In this document: positions 53,494 through 62,724 of the stretch, one piece after another | Position numbering within the stretch: the stretch's first letter is position 1 | Layout: the number at the start of each line of letters is the position of its first letter | DNA from: Tardiphaga sp. P9-11 | GTDB lineage: Bacteria > Pseudomonadota > Alphaproteobacteria > Rhizobiales > Xanthobacteraceae | Direction: 5' to 3' | Assembly: GCF_008329525.1 (NCBI RefSeq) | Contig: NZ_NPKQ01000013.1 | Span: forward strand, 1 to 64,000 | Length of the DNA stretch: 64,000 nt | Made by a program: the position numbers and the translations under genes | The notes under the pieces: model-generated | The model's database searches: none | Seen by the model: only the letters and a program-made list of their open reading frames with translations | What the model was told of the DNA's origin: nothing

Positions 53494-54503
53494 GGCGTCA
53501 CCACGACTTTGCCGAATACCGCACGGTCCTCAATGACGCGTACAGCTTCCTTCGCTTCTTCCAGCGGATAGGTCTTGTCGATCAGCACCTGCAGCTTCTT
53601 GGCCGCGACGAGATCGAACAGCTTGGTGATATCGTCACGTTCCCAGCCGTTGGAGCCCTTGATCTCCAGTTCGAAGGTCCAGATGAAGCGAATATCTTCC
53701 GTGGGTGAGTAGCCGGCGGTCGCGCCACAGGTCAGGATGCGACCACCAAGCTTCAGGCAGCGCAGCGATTTCACCCAGGTATCGCCGCCGGTGAAGTTGA
53801 CGACTACATCGACACCACCACCTTCGACAAAGCGCCGGCGATGCGGCTTGCCGTGGCGCTCATAGATCGTCTTCATGAAGTCGGACTGGGTGTAGAGGAT
53901 GATTTCATCCGCGCCGAGTTCGGTCAGGCGCTTGCCCTTCTCCTCGCTGCCGGCACAGGCGATCACATAAGCACCCGCCAGCTTGGCAAGCTGCACGCAG
54001 CACACACCGACGCCGCCGCTCGCGCCGAGGATCAACACTTTTTCACCGGCCTGAATCTTGCCGATCGAATTCATCATGCGGATCGCGGTGCCATAGGCGA
54101 CCGGGAGCGCCGCTGCTTGCTCGAAGCTCACGGCTTCTGGAATCTTGACGAGCTGATGCGCCTTGGCGCGGCAGAATTCGGCGAGGCCGCCATCCTGGGT
54201 CTCGCCCATCAGGCCACCTTCGACACGGTTGACCGGATCGATCAGCACGCGATCACCGATGTTCCAACCGGTGACGCCCGCGCCAAGTTCGGTGATCTCA
54301 CCGACCACGTCGAGGCCAATAATGACAGGCAGCGGCACCTTGATGCCGGGCATACCGCGGCGGGTGAAAACGTCGTGATAGTTGATCGACGAAGCCCGCA
54401 CGCGGATGACGACGTCGCCCTCGCCGGCCTTCGGCGTCGGATAATCCGCCATGAATTGCAGCTTATCGTTATCGCCGTGTTCGTGAAGGACAACTGCTCG
54501 CAT
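53490..54503 (-). CDS. Zinc-binding-type alcohol dehydrogenase/quinone oxidoreductase
   Basis: A 337-aa MDR protein: N-terminal GroES-like domain with VIIGLDVVGEITELGAGVTGWNIGDRVL and a Rossmann domain with LILGASGGVGVCCVQLAKLAG. Residue patterns RAKAHQLVKIPEAVSFEQAAALPVAYGTAI are usual. The structural-zinc cysteines are few, so it may be a zinc-free quinone oxidoreductase-like or reductase form. Forms an operon with the thioesterase. Confidence 0.85.
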   Translation of the reverse strand: MRAVVLHEHGDNDKLQFMADYPTPKAGEGDVVIRVRASSINYHDVFTRRGMPGIKVPLPVIIGLDVVGEITELGAGVTGWNIGDRVLIDPVNRVEGGLMGETQDGGLAEFCRAKAHQLVKIPEAVSFEQAAALPVAYGTAIRMMNSIGKIQAGEKVLILGASGGVGVCCVQLAKLAGAYVIACAGSEEKGKRLTELGADEIILYTQSDFMKTIYERHGKPHRRRFVEGGGVDVVVNFTGGDTWVKSLRCLKLGGRILTCGATAGYSPTEDIRFIWTFELEIKGSNGWERDDITKLFDLVAAKKLQVLIDKTYPLEEAKEAVRVIEDRAVFGKVVVTP

Positions 54504-54524
54504 GATCTATCTCGCTCCGTTGGT

Positions 54525-55649
54525 TCAGGCTGCGACGGAGAGGGACCAGCTTGCTAGCCCCTCCACCGCCTGTTGAGTGATGGAAATGGCTTGCTCTGTG
54601 GTCTCCTCACGCCAGTGCGATGACACCGGAACGAAGCAATCGTGCAGGTCTGCGCGCAGCATGCGAACGCGCTCGCTGTCTGTCTCGGCCTTGAACTTCA
54701 GCCAGAGATCGAGCTGCAGGGCGCGACGAACCTTGGTGCCACGCGTGCCGAATTCGATCACAGCGCCGACCATCGGTCGCACGCCGAGGAACCTGGTCAT
54801 GCCGTGAAATACGAGTCCCTGATAATTGGGCCGCGTAAAATTGTTCGGCTTCTGGCCGACGATGCGGTCACGCCCCCACCAGCGCACGGCTTCCGCATGA
54901 AGTGCGTCACCTTCAGGGTTGAAGCACAGAAAGAAGGACTCGCCGAAATCACCGATGCCTGTATGCCAATCAATGAAGCCGACGCGCTCGGCCGCACCGA
55001 GATGATCGGTAACCACTGTCTCCAGAGTCAGATTGGACCACTCCCGCCCGGCGCCGCCATAATTGGAGCCATCCGGGAAGTCGTACTGCCCGCGCGCCAG
55101 CGTATCGAACAGACCGTCGTCACCATGCGCCTCCTTGAAGGATTCCACGGCGTCGGCGTAAATCTGCAAGGCTGCTGGCGTCCAGTCCTCGGGAAGCAGA
55201 TGCGGATATAGCTTTGCATAGCCCGGATTGCCCGGACGGGGAGCGGCGAAATCGATGAAGTTGCGATTGAGATCGACATTGTTCTCTGTAGTTCGCGTCC
55301 CCCAGGCAAAGCCGTAGGGGTTGATCGCGTGAACGAAGAGAACCGACACGCCGCGCGGAAGGGCGCGTGCAAAATTGCTCTGCATCCAGCCGATCTGCGC
55401 CGCCGAACCGCTGAGGCCTTCGAGGCCGTGAGTACCGCTGAGGATCACCAGTTGCGAAGCTGCGCGCGGATCACCGAGCCGCGCCACGTCGATGCACAGA
55501 TCCTGGCCATTCGGACCCTTGAGCGCCGGATGGGCATAGGTGCTCAACGCAGCTCCGACGTCATTCGCAGCGTTGCGAAATTTCACGCGCGCGCCGTCAT
55601 AATCGAGCGCAAAGCTCCGGGTAAAATCATTGGGGAGCGGTACCATCAC
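54525..55649 (-). CDS. M14-family metallopeptidase (DUF2817)
   Basis: The 374-aa protein has the carboxypeptidase-like zinc site SGTHGLEG (HxxE, about 72), NPYGFAWGTRTTENNVDLNRNFID and the third histidine in GFIDWHTGIGDFG (about 228). DUF2817 members cluster with M14 peptidases and probably hydrolyse a peptide-like or amide bond. Its start overlaps the stop of the VOC gene by 4 bp. Confidence 0.82.
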   Translation of the reverse strand: MMVPLPNDFTRSFALDYDGARVKFRNAANDVGAALSTYAHPALKGPNGQDLCIDVARLGDPRAASQLVILSGTHGLEGLSGSAAQIGWMQSNFARALPRGVSVLFVHAINPYGFAWGTRTTENNVDLNRNFIDFAAPRPGNPGYAKLYPHLLPEDWTPAALQIYADAVESFKEAHGDDGLFDTLARGQYDFPDGSNYGGAGREWSNLTLETVVTDHLGAAERVGFIDWHTGIGDFGESFFLCFNPEGDALHAEAVRWWGRDRIVGQKPNNFTRPNYQGLVFHGMTRFLGVRPMVGAVIEFGTRGTKVRRALQLDLWLKFKAETDSERVRMLRADLHDCFVPVSSHWREETTEQAISITQQAVEGLASWSLSVAA

Positions 55650-56506
55650 GCCGTGAACCCCAGAGCGACATTGGCAGCGTCTGTATGCGATACGATGATG
55701 CCGCCAGCATAGGGCTTGAACGAGACACCGACCGCATCGAACACGGCGCGTGGCCTGTCGAGCGACGCAACCTTGAACACCAGCGCGACCATGCGGTCAG
55801 TGCTGTCCTCGCTGACCAGCGCCGCGCCGGCATAGCGGTCGGCCACGACCGCAGGATCGAGCACGAAGATCGTCGCAGCACCGGCGTTGAACGAAAATCC
55901 ACCCGCGGTCGGCATTAGCAGCGGCGCACCAAACATGCGCTCATACAGCGCTGCAGTTCGCGCCGGCTGCTGCGAGGCGATGACAAATTCGACGATTTCA
56001 GTCGCACCATTGGCATGCGCCTGCCATTCCGGACGCCACACCAGTTCCGGCGTATCGTGATGACAGAAGAACGTACGTCCGTTCTGCACTTCGTCGCCCG
56101 CCACGCGGATGACCTTGAAATGCGCATCTTGGGTGCCGCCCGGTAATTCGACCGGCCGCGCAAAGCTCATTGGCTCCATCACGGGAACGGCATTGTCCTT
56201 CAACGTCGCATAGACCAGATCGGCATCGACCGACTTGAAAACCAGACCGCTCAATCCCGGCGGATGTGCCCAGAGATCTGCGCGCATCGTTTCACGCCCC
56301 GGCAGATAGCCAAGCAATTCGAGATAGTTCGTGCCGAAGATCGCAAGGTTGTTGCTGGAGCCGAGCGTATGGTGGCCCCGCTCCGTCAACTGGAAGCCGA
56401 GGCGAACATATTGTGCAGCAGCCTCATCAAGCTGGCCCATCACGTTGATGACGACGTGATCGAGAACAGGCGAGATCTTCCGTTGAACAGCACGCATATC
56501 ACTCAT
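55646..56506 (-). CDS. VOC-family (glyoxalase-like) protein
   Basis: The 286-aa product begins with LDHVVINVMGQLDEAAAQYVRLGFQLTERGHHTLGSSNNLAIFGTNYLELLGYLPG, the pattern of the Glyoxalase_3 type VOC proteins; HGHHTLGS and ELLG supply metal-ligand residues. These enzymes do ring opening, lyase or isomerase reactions; which one is not visible. It is coupled to the DUF2817 peptidase gene. Confidence 0.8.
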   Translation of the reverse strand: MSDMRAVQRKISPVLDHVVINVMGQLDEAAAQYVRLGFQLTERGHHTLGSSNNLAIFGTNYLELLGYLPGRETMRADLWAHPPGLSGLVFKSVDADLVYATLKDNAVPVMEPMSFARPVELPGGTQDAHFKVIRVAGDEVQNGRTFFCHHDTPELVWRPEWQAHANGATEIVEFVIASQQPARTAALYERMFGAPLLMPTAGGFSFNAGAATIFVLDPAVVADRYAGAALVSEDSTDRMVALVFKVASLDRPRAVFDAVGVSFKPYAGGIIVSHTDAANVALGFTA

Positions 56507-56581
56507 ACGAAAACCTCATTGCCTTCCAGGTTAGGGAGATCAGCAAGATCGATGCCAATCCAAAGATCAATCACGCCGATG

Positions 56582-57301
56582 TCATGCAGCACGTGGTCGC
56601 GGTTCTTCCTTCGCCATCGAAAAGGCGAGCGCTGCGTCCGCGTGAAGAATTGTTGAATCAAAGACGGGAAGATCGATGTGCTCGGGGCCGATCAGCAGAC
56701 AGATTTCGGTACAACCGAGAATTACGCCGTCAGCGCCACGCTCTCTTCCTCGTGCAATTGCATCGAGATAGAGACGACGCGAATCCTCGCGAACAACGCC
56801 TTGGCATAGTTCATCGAAGATGATGTCGTGAATGAATGTACGATCGGCCTCAGCGGGAATAACGGGATCTAGCCCGAACCCCTGGCGCAATCGCGTCACA
56901 TAGAAATCCTGTTCCATCGTGTAGCGCGTTGCCAGAAGTAGCGGCCGCTGCAGCCCTGCAGCCTTCACGGCGGCGCCGGTAACGTCGGCAATGTGAAGAA
57001 GCGGGATCGACACTGCTTGCTGCACTTCGTCGGCAAGCTTGTGCATTGTATTCGTGCAGATCAGAATGCAACCAGCACCGCCCCCTTCCAGATCGCGGGC
57101 GATGTCAGCGAGAACCTGGCAGGCCTCGTCCCAACGCCCTTGTTTCTGCAAGCTGACAATCGCGTCGAAATTGATCGAGCGCATCAGGATATCCGCGGAG
57201 TGGAGCCCACCGAGTTCGGCGCGGACCTGCTCGTTCAGCCGGCGATAGTAAACAGCAGTACTTTCCCAGCTCATTCCACCAATCAAACCAATCGTCCGCA
57301 T
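56582..57301 (-). CDS. Aspartate/glutamate racemase family protein
   Basis: A 239-aa enzyme starting MRTIGLIGGMSWESTAVYYRRLNEQV. Two active-site cysteines are seen: ILICTNTMHKLAD (about 86) and VILGCTEICLLI (about 196), the two-base cysteine mechanism of Asp/Glu racemases (cofactor-free). It would interconvert L- and D-amino acids or a related substrate such as hydantoin-type compounds. First gene of the long minus-strand operon. Confidence 0.88.
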   Translation of the reverse strand: MRTIGLIGGMSWESTAVYYRRLNEQVRAELGGLHSADILMRSINFDAIVSLQKQGRWDEACQVLADIARDLEGGGAGCILICTNTMHKLADEVQQAVSIPLLHIADVTGAAVKAAGLQRPLLLATRYTMEQDFYVTRLRQGFGLDPVIPAEADRTFIHDIIFDELCQGVVREDSRRLYLDAIARGRERGADGVILGCTEICLLIGPEHIDLPVFDSTILHADAALAFSMAKEEPRPRAA

Positions 57302-57920
57302 TACTATTGCTCGCTCTGTCCAGTCGATGTGCTTGACGGAACGATAGCATCGGTGCCGCGCAATCCGATTGCGGATCGCAGTCATCATACTCAGTTTGCC
57401 TGAGAAGAAACTTCATAGTTCGAGCGATCGGCGGAATAGGATTTCAAATTTTCCGTTCCGTCGCATCAACGTTTCTTCGCTCGGTCCTGACAGACCAGAA
57501 TGATGCAACGACGTGCAGCGCCGGAGTCGCCGTGCGTGCCGCGTGAAATCTCACTGTCTGAGAAGAATGCGGGAGTTCGGTCTGCACCAGAAGTAGAATT
57601 CAGTGCGACTTAACACGCATCCGGATCGGACACGTTCCGCGAACACTCCGCATGAGCCGTTCATCAGAAACAAACGAGGTCGCCTCCTGGAGGGGAAGGC
57701 GACCTCGTGGAGCGCGCGAATGCCCTCGCGCCGGTCCATGTGCTCTGGGGAAGAGCGCCATATCTGACCACGGCGCTCGCGCTAGGGTGTGACGACGACA
57801 TGACACAGCATGTGACAGTTGATCGCATCGGCAGAGTCTTGGGTCGCTCGACCTGATGCCTTCACCACCAACGCGATATTTTATTGTCCCAATGCGTCGT
57901 TCTAGTTCTGGACATCCCGG
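57302..57920. other. Gene-free stretch with a terminator and promoter region
   Basis: No credible gene. The left part should carry the promoter of the racemase-led operon. A terminator for the aromatic operon lies at 57,675-57,707. Nothing else stands out. Confidence 0.5.
57675..57707 (-). terminator. Terminator downstream of the feruloyl-CoA synthase gene
   Basis: CGAGGTCGCC (57675-57684) and GGCGACCTCG (57698-57707) form a perfect 10-bp stem with a 13-base loop, followed on the minus strand by the U-rich TTTGTTTCTG. It is about 210 bp beyond the stop codon of the aromatic operon. Confidence 0.6.
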
Positions 57921-59810
57921 CTAGGCATGACGGGCGTATTGCTCGATGCCCGCGCAGACTATCAAGCGGCTTGAGAAACCTCTGTTCAGATCTTCCACGT
58001 CGGCTGCGCGACGCGCAAGAACGGCGCGCTGATTGACGTAGCCCTTGTCAGTAATCTCGCCGCCATCGACAGATAACGGTTCTGCCAGCAAAAGCGCACA
58101 AGTGGCGTAGGTGGAAGACCCTCCGCCAGCCGCCTTCAGTTTAGCGAGCCCTTCCCCTATGGACGAACGCACATTTTCGCAACCGAGCGCGGCATCGATG
58201 CTCGCTGACTCCGGCAGGCCGGACACAGCACGGCAAGCAGCCAGATTGGGAATAAGCAGGAAGCGTACATCCTCGCCGCCATGCCCGGCCACGACAATAT
58301 CCTGAACCAAGGGTGCCAATGCGGAGATTCCTGCAACGCGCAGCGCTCCGACGTTGACCCATGTGCCCGATGTCAGCTTGAAATCCTCGGCGATGCGCCC
58401 GTCGAACAGTAAACCCCGCTCGGGACGAGCCGGATCTGCAAATGCAACGGCATCGCCGATCAGATAAAAGCCGTCCGCATCAAAAGCTTTCGCGGTAAGG
58501 TCCGGCGCCTTCCAGTAGCCTGGCGTTACATTGGGCCCACGCACCCGCACCTCGAACTTGCCGTCCGATGGCACGAGCTTTAGCTCCGTGCCGGGAATCG
58601 GCACGCCGATGTTGCCAGATCTCGGCTCCTGAAAATGACAATCGGTCGCGAGCGGCGATGTTTCCGTCGATCCCCAGGCGGAGACCATCGGCAACGAACG
58701 CCCGATCGTCTCGATGGAAAGTGTCTCCAGCGCCGACCATGTGCTCTGTGGCAGAGCCGCGCCGGCATAGAAGACGAATTTTACTTCGTTGAAGAAGCGC
58801 TCTCGCAACTCATCGTCTTTCCGCAGGGCTGCAATAAGCATGTCGAAGCCGCGCGGCACGTTGAAATAGACCGTCGGCATGACGCTGCGCAGATTGGCGA
58901 TCGACGTCGCGAACAGTCCGGGTGCGGGCTTGCCGCTGTCGATGTACAGCGTTCCGCCGTTGCGAAGCACCATGTTGAAATTGTGATTTCCGCCGAAGGT
59001 ATGGCTCCAGGGCAGCCAGTCGAGAAGGACAAGCTCGTTCTGCGGAGCTTCGAGAAACGGCCAGGTCTGTGCCTTGGCCTGCTGGCTCGAGGTCAGCATG
59101 CGCTGGGTATTGATGACCGCCTTCGGCGCGCCGGTCGATCCCGACGTGAACAGAAATTTGGCGATCGTATCGGCATCGATCGCCGCAAAGGCACGATAGA
59201 TGGCTGCGCTTACCGGCGTCGTAACCACGTCAGCATATGACCACTCCTCTCCGGCGGTCGCATCACCGCCAATGACGGCAGCGGTGTGAAACGGGGCAAT
59301 CGCAGCAAGTGCCGGGCCGAACTGGTGCAAGTTCGAGACATAGATGGCACCGGGATCGAGAAGTTGAATCGCGCCGCGTAGCTTTTCGAAGTCCTTCGAC
59401 ATTAGCGAATATGCCGGGGAAATCGCCGCGACGGGCACACCGACATGCATCGCTGCCAGGGCCAAAACCGCATGCTCGATGCCGTTGTCCGATAGCACGG
59501 TGAGCGGCCGTTGCGCGCTCATCTCCTGCGAAAGCATCCAGCTACCCGCGCCGCGCACCCGCCGAAGCGTCTCGGCATAGCTCAGCGTCACCCAGGGCGA
59601 ATCCGGGCTGGACCGGTCCGCCAGAAAGATCCGCTCCGGTGCCTGTTGCGCCCAATGTTCGAGCCAGTCCCCGACACAACGCGTATAAGGGCGCAGTGCT
59701 GTATCGGATCGAAGAAGGATCGTCCCATCGGATCGCTGTTCAGCGTGAACCGACGGCGTCAGAAAAAATAAACTGCCTGAGCCAGCCGCATTGTCGCGGT
59801 CCAGAGCCAT
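57921..59810 (-). CDS. Feruloyl-CoA synthase-like AMP-dependent ligase
   Basis: The 629-aa enzyme has the class I ligase motifs FLFTSGSTGAPKAVINTQ (about 212), WGSTETSP (about 370) and FYLIGDAVAF; its length, DWLPWSHTFGGNHNFNMVLRNGGTLYIDSGKPAP and the ending EITDKGYVNQRAVL are typical of feruloyl-CoA synthases, which activate ferulate or related hydroxycinnamates as CoA esters. It lies directly after boxA (93 bp), so its aromatic product would feed towards benzoyl-CoA-type intermediates. Confidence 0.82.
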   Translation of the reverse strand: MALDRDNAAGSGSLFFLTPSVHAEQRSDGTILLRSDTALRPYTRCVGDWLEHWAQQAPERIFLADRSSPDSPWVTLSYAETLRRVRGAGSWMLSQEMSAQRPLTVLSDNGIEHAVLALAAMHVGVPVAAISPAYSLMSKDFEKLRGAIQLLDPGAIYVSNLHQFGPALAAIAPFHTAAVIGGDATAGEEWSYADVVTTPVSAAIYRAFAAIDADTIAKFLFTSGSTGAPKAVINTQRMLTSSQQAKAQTWPFLEAPQNELVLLDWLPWSHTFGGNHNFNMVLRNGGTLYIDSGKPAPGLFATSIANLRSVMPTVYFNVPRGFDMLIAALRKDDELRERFFNEVKFVFYAGAALPQSTWSALETLSIETIGRSLPMVSAWGSTETSPLATDCHFQEPRSGNIGVPIPGTELKLVPSDGKFEVRVRGPNVTPGYWKAPDLTAKAFDADGFYLIGDAVAFADPARPERGLLFDGRIAEDFKLTSGTWVNVGALRVAGISALAPLVQDIVVAGHGGEDVRFLLIPNLAACRAVSGLPESASIDAALGCENVRSSIGEGLAKLKAAGGGSSTYATCALLLAEPLSVDGGEITDKGYVNQRAVLARRAADVEDLNRGFSSRLIVCAGIEQYARHA

Positions 59811-59903
59811 CGCTTCTCTCCCCCATAACGTACCCGTCTTTGTTCTTATTCGGGCTGTTCAATCTAACTGGTCGTTGCCGGCTCGGATCGGATGCAACAT
59901 CGA

Positions 59904-61097
59904 TCAGTAAGTCTCGACGTGATATCTTCCACCGCCGCGCATCGCCGCTTTCAGATCCGACCAATCCATCGACGCGGCGCGGCAAATATCGGCGAAGGCC
60001 TCTTCAACGCCGCTTTCCATGCCTTTCAACCCGCAGATATAGACGTGGGTCTGCGCGTCGCGCAGCAGCGACGTGATCGCAGCAGCTTCGCTGCGGATAC
60101 GATCCTGCACATAGATCCGTGGCTCGCCGGAGACGCGCGAATAGCAGAAATGTTTGCCCAGCAACGCATCCGGGACTTTCTGCAGCGGGCCGAAATAAGG
60201 AAGCTCCTCGGGGCAGCGCGCGCCGAAAAATAGTAACAGGCGCCCGGGCGCGCCGGGCATCGCACGCCGACGACGCTCCGTGAAGCCGCGGAATGGCGCA
60301 GAGCCCGTGCCAGTACAGACCATGAGAACATTCGCCGAAGGATCGTTCGGCAGCAGGAAGGTGGCACCGAACGGCCCAGTGACTTCGACCCTGGCGCCAC
60401 GCGGCAGATCGCACAGGTAATTCGAACACAGTCCGCCGGGCTCACGTTTCACGGTCAGCGCAAGATTGTTGGTGTTCGGCTTCTCGCCGTCCCGCGAGCT
60501 CGCGATGGAATAGAGCCGCACCTGATGTGGCTTTCCGTCCGCGCCCAGGCCCGGCACGACGATGCCGATGCTCTGGCCTTCGAGGATGGGAAACGGCTGC
60601 TCGCCGAAATCCAGGATGATATGGCGCACGTCGGAGTCGGCGGTCGCGTGGGTGAGCCGGAAATTGCCGGTCACCGTGGCCAGTGCGGGCTTGCCGCGGT
60701 TGTAAAGGTTGACCGACGCCTTGCTTGATGACAGCGGCGCGACGGGCTTGCCGCCCAGTCCCTTGCGCGCTTCTTCAAGCAACGCACCGATCTCATCCTC
60801 GAGTGCCTCGATGGCGCCCGCGCCGGCACTATTGTCCGCGATCTCCTCCTGCGCCGGCAGGTCACTCCAGGAGAACTGCTCATCGAGCGAATACGGCGCC
60901 GCGACGACACGCCAGTTGTCGATCGCGCCGGTCGGACACGGCGAGATGCAATCCATGCAGTAATTGCAGATCTCTGCGTTGACGACATAGTTGTTGTCGT
61001 CATGCGTCACCGCATCGACCGGGCAGCTCTCCTCGCAGGTGTTACACCTGATGCAAATTTCCGGATCGATCAGGTGCTGTTTGAAAAGGGCGTTCAT
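59904..61097 (-). CDS. boxA: Benzoyl-CoA 2,3-epoxidase reductase subunit BoxA
   Basis: The 397-aa protein (from MNALFKQHL) begins with two [4Fe-4S] clusters (CIRCNTCEESCP, CNYCMDCISPCP) followed by a ferredoxin-NADP reductase module: RLYSIASSRDG (FAD), GGLCSNYLCDLPRG and MVCTGTGSAPFRGF (NADP). It passes electrons from NADPH to BoxB. Its stop precedes the synthase gene in the same operon; boxB is 77 bp upstream. The longer start at 61118 adds seven residues of unclear value. Confidence 0.93.
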   Translation of the reverse strand: MNALFKQHLIDPEICIRCNTCEESCPVDAVTHDDNNYVVNAEICNYCMDCISPCPTGAIDNWRVVAAPYSLDEQFSWSDLPAQEEIADNSAGAGAIEALEDEIGALLEEARKGLGGKPVAPLSSSKASVNLYNRGKPALATVTGNFRLTHATADSDVRHIILDFGEQPFPILEGQSIGIVVPGLGADGKPHQVRLYSIASSRDGEKPNTNNLALTVKREPGGLCSNYLCDLPRGARVEVTGPFGATFLLPNDPSANVLMVCTGTGSAPFRGFTERRRRAMPGAPGRLLLFFGARCPEELPYFGPLQKVPDALLGKHFCYSRVSGEPRIYVQDRIRSEAAAITSLLRDAQTHVYICGLKGMESGVEEAFADICRAASMDWSDLKAAMRGGGRYHVETY

Positions 61098-61174
61098 GGC
61101 AAATCCCGCGCGTACCATCGAGGACTGACAGCGGCGGAAGGAAGCTGGAAATCCTTCCGCCGCGTATGCTCGTT

Positions 61175-62620
61175 TCAGGCCGCAATCTTCACGTATTCGA
61201 AATCGCCGGGCTTGTTGTCGATGCCGACCTTCGGCGCCGATATCCAGTTGGCGAACTTGCCCGGCTCGCTGACCGCCGTCATCAGCGACGCGATGAAATC
61301 ACCGTCCTCATTGGACGGTAGATAGTCGTTCCTGGCTTTCGCCCAGGCAGCATCACTCATGATGATACCCTTCGGCGAGGCGTTCACATCGCGGAATTCG
61401 CCGATCTGGCGATGGAACGCGGTGTGAGGCAGATCGAAGCGGAAATTGACGCCGGCCTTCTCGATAATTTTATTCCAGCGCTCGACGCCCTTGGCGCAAT
61501 CCACCGTGTAATCGTCGCGCAAGCGCATGTTAAGGGCGGTGAGCGCCGGCTCGTCGACCAACTTGATTTCGCCATCGACGAATTTCAGGACCTGATAGAT
61601 GTCGTTGGTGAGCTGGTGATCATCCTCGATCTTGGTCTCCTGGAAGCGTCCCTTCAGGCCGGAATTGTAGAAATTCGCGGCATTGGTGGATACTTCGGAG
61701 CCGAACAGATCGAGCGATAGCGAGTAATGCAGGTTCATCTTCTTCTGCATGGTCGGCAGATCGATCACGCCGAGCGCGCGGATTTTCTCGATGGCGCTCG
61801 GGTCTTCGATCCCCGCCGCCTTCATCGCTTCGCAGGTTCGCTGCAACACGCGGCCGACGCCGGTCTCGCCGACGAACATATGATGCGCTTCCTCTGTCAG
61901 CATGAAGCGGCAAGTCCGCGACAGCGGATCGAAGCCGGATTGCGCCAGACTCTCCAACTGCATCTTGCCGTCACGATCGGTGAAGAAAGTGAACATGAAG
62001 AAGGACAACCAATCCGGCGTGGCCTCATTGAATGCACCGAGCATGCGCGGCGCATCGGCATCGCCCGAGCGGCGACGGAGAAGATCGTCGGCCTCCTCGC
62101 GGCCGTCGCGGCCGAAATATTTCTGCAGCAGATAGACCATCGCCCAGAGATGGCGCCCCTCCTCCACATTGACCTGAAACAGGTTGCGCAAATCATAGAG
62201 CGACGGCGCGGTCTGACCGAGATGGCGCTGCTGTTCGACCGAGGCCGGCTCAGTGTCGCCCTGGATCACGACGAGGCGGCGAAGCATCGCACGATATTCG
62301 CCGGGGACCTCCTGCCAGGCTGGCTCGCCCATGTGTCGTCCGAAATTCACCTTGCGCTCGGTGTCCTGTGGCGCCAGCAACACGCCCCAGCGATATTCAG
62401 GCATCTTCACGTAGTCGAACTTGGCCCAGCCTTTGGGATCGACGGATATGGCGGTGCGCAAATAGACGAGGGATTCCTGAAAGCCTTCAGGCCCCATGTC
62501 GTTCCACCAATCGAGATAGCCGGGATGCCATCCCTCCAGCGCCTTGAGCACCTGGCGATCCTCGGCCAGATTCACGTTGTTCGGAATCTTGGTGCTGTAG
62601 TCGACATTCATGATGTTCAT
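61175..62620 (-). CDS. boxB: Benzoyl-CoA 2,3-epoxidase oxygenase subunit BoxB
   Basis: A 481-aa di-iron protein: NVEEGRHLWAMVYLL (ExxH, about 150) and MLTEEAHHMFVGETGV (ExxH, about 240) supply the metal ligands, and YVKMPEYRWGVLLAPQD is the BoxB-specific start. It epoxidises benzoyl-CoA at C2-C3 with O2. Position between boxC and boxA matches the usual box operon. Confidence 0.95.
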   Translation of the reverse strand: MNIMNVDYSTKIPNNVNLAEDRQVLKALEGWHPGYLDWWNDMGPEGFQESLVYLRTAISVDPKGWAKFDYVKMPEYRWGVLLAPQDTERKVNFGRHMGEPAWQEVPGEYRAMLRRLVVIQGDTEPASVEQQRHLGQTAPSLYDLRNLFQVNVEEGRHLWAMVYLLQKYFGRDGREEADDLLRRRSGDADAPRMLGAFNEATPDWLSFFMFTFFTDRDGKMQLESLAQSGFDPLSRTCRFMLTEEAHHMFVGETGVGRVLQRTCEAMKAAGIEDPSAIEKIRALGVIDLPTMQKKMNLHYSLSLDLFGSEVSTNAANFYNSGLKGRFQETKIEDDHQLTNDIYQVLKFVDGEIKLVDEPALTALNMRLRDDYTVDCAKGVERWNKIIEKAGVNFRFDLPHTAFHRQIGEFRDVNASPKGIIMSDAAWAKARNDYLPSNEDGDFIASLMTAVSEPGKFANWISAPKVGIDNKPGDFEYVKIAA

Positions 62621-62724
62621 GACTGGAATCTCCCGCTGTATTTCTGATCGTTCGAATTGGGCAAGCCACCGACTTGCATTTATCCAAAGAGTGACACATG
62701 GCCGCGCTGTTCCAGTTGCGGAGG

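Noticed and set aside
61727-62647. 306-aa plus-strand ORF
   Set aside because: Antisense shadow of boxB.
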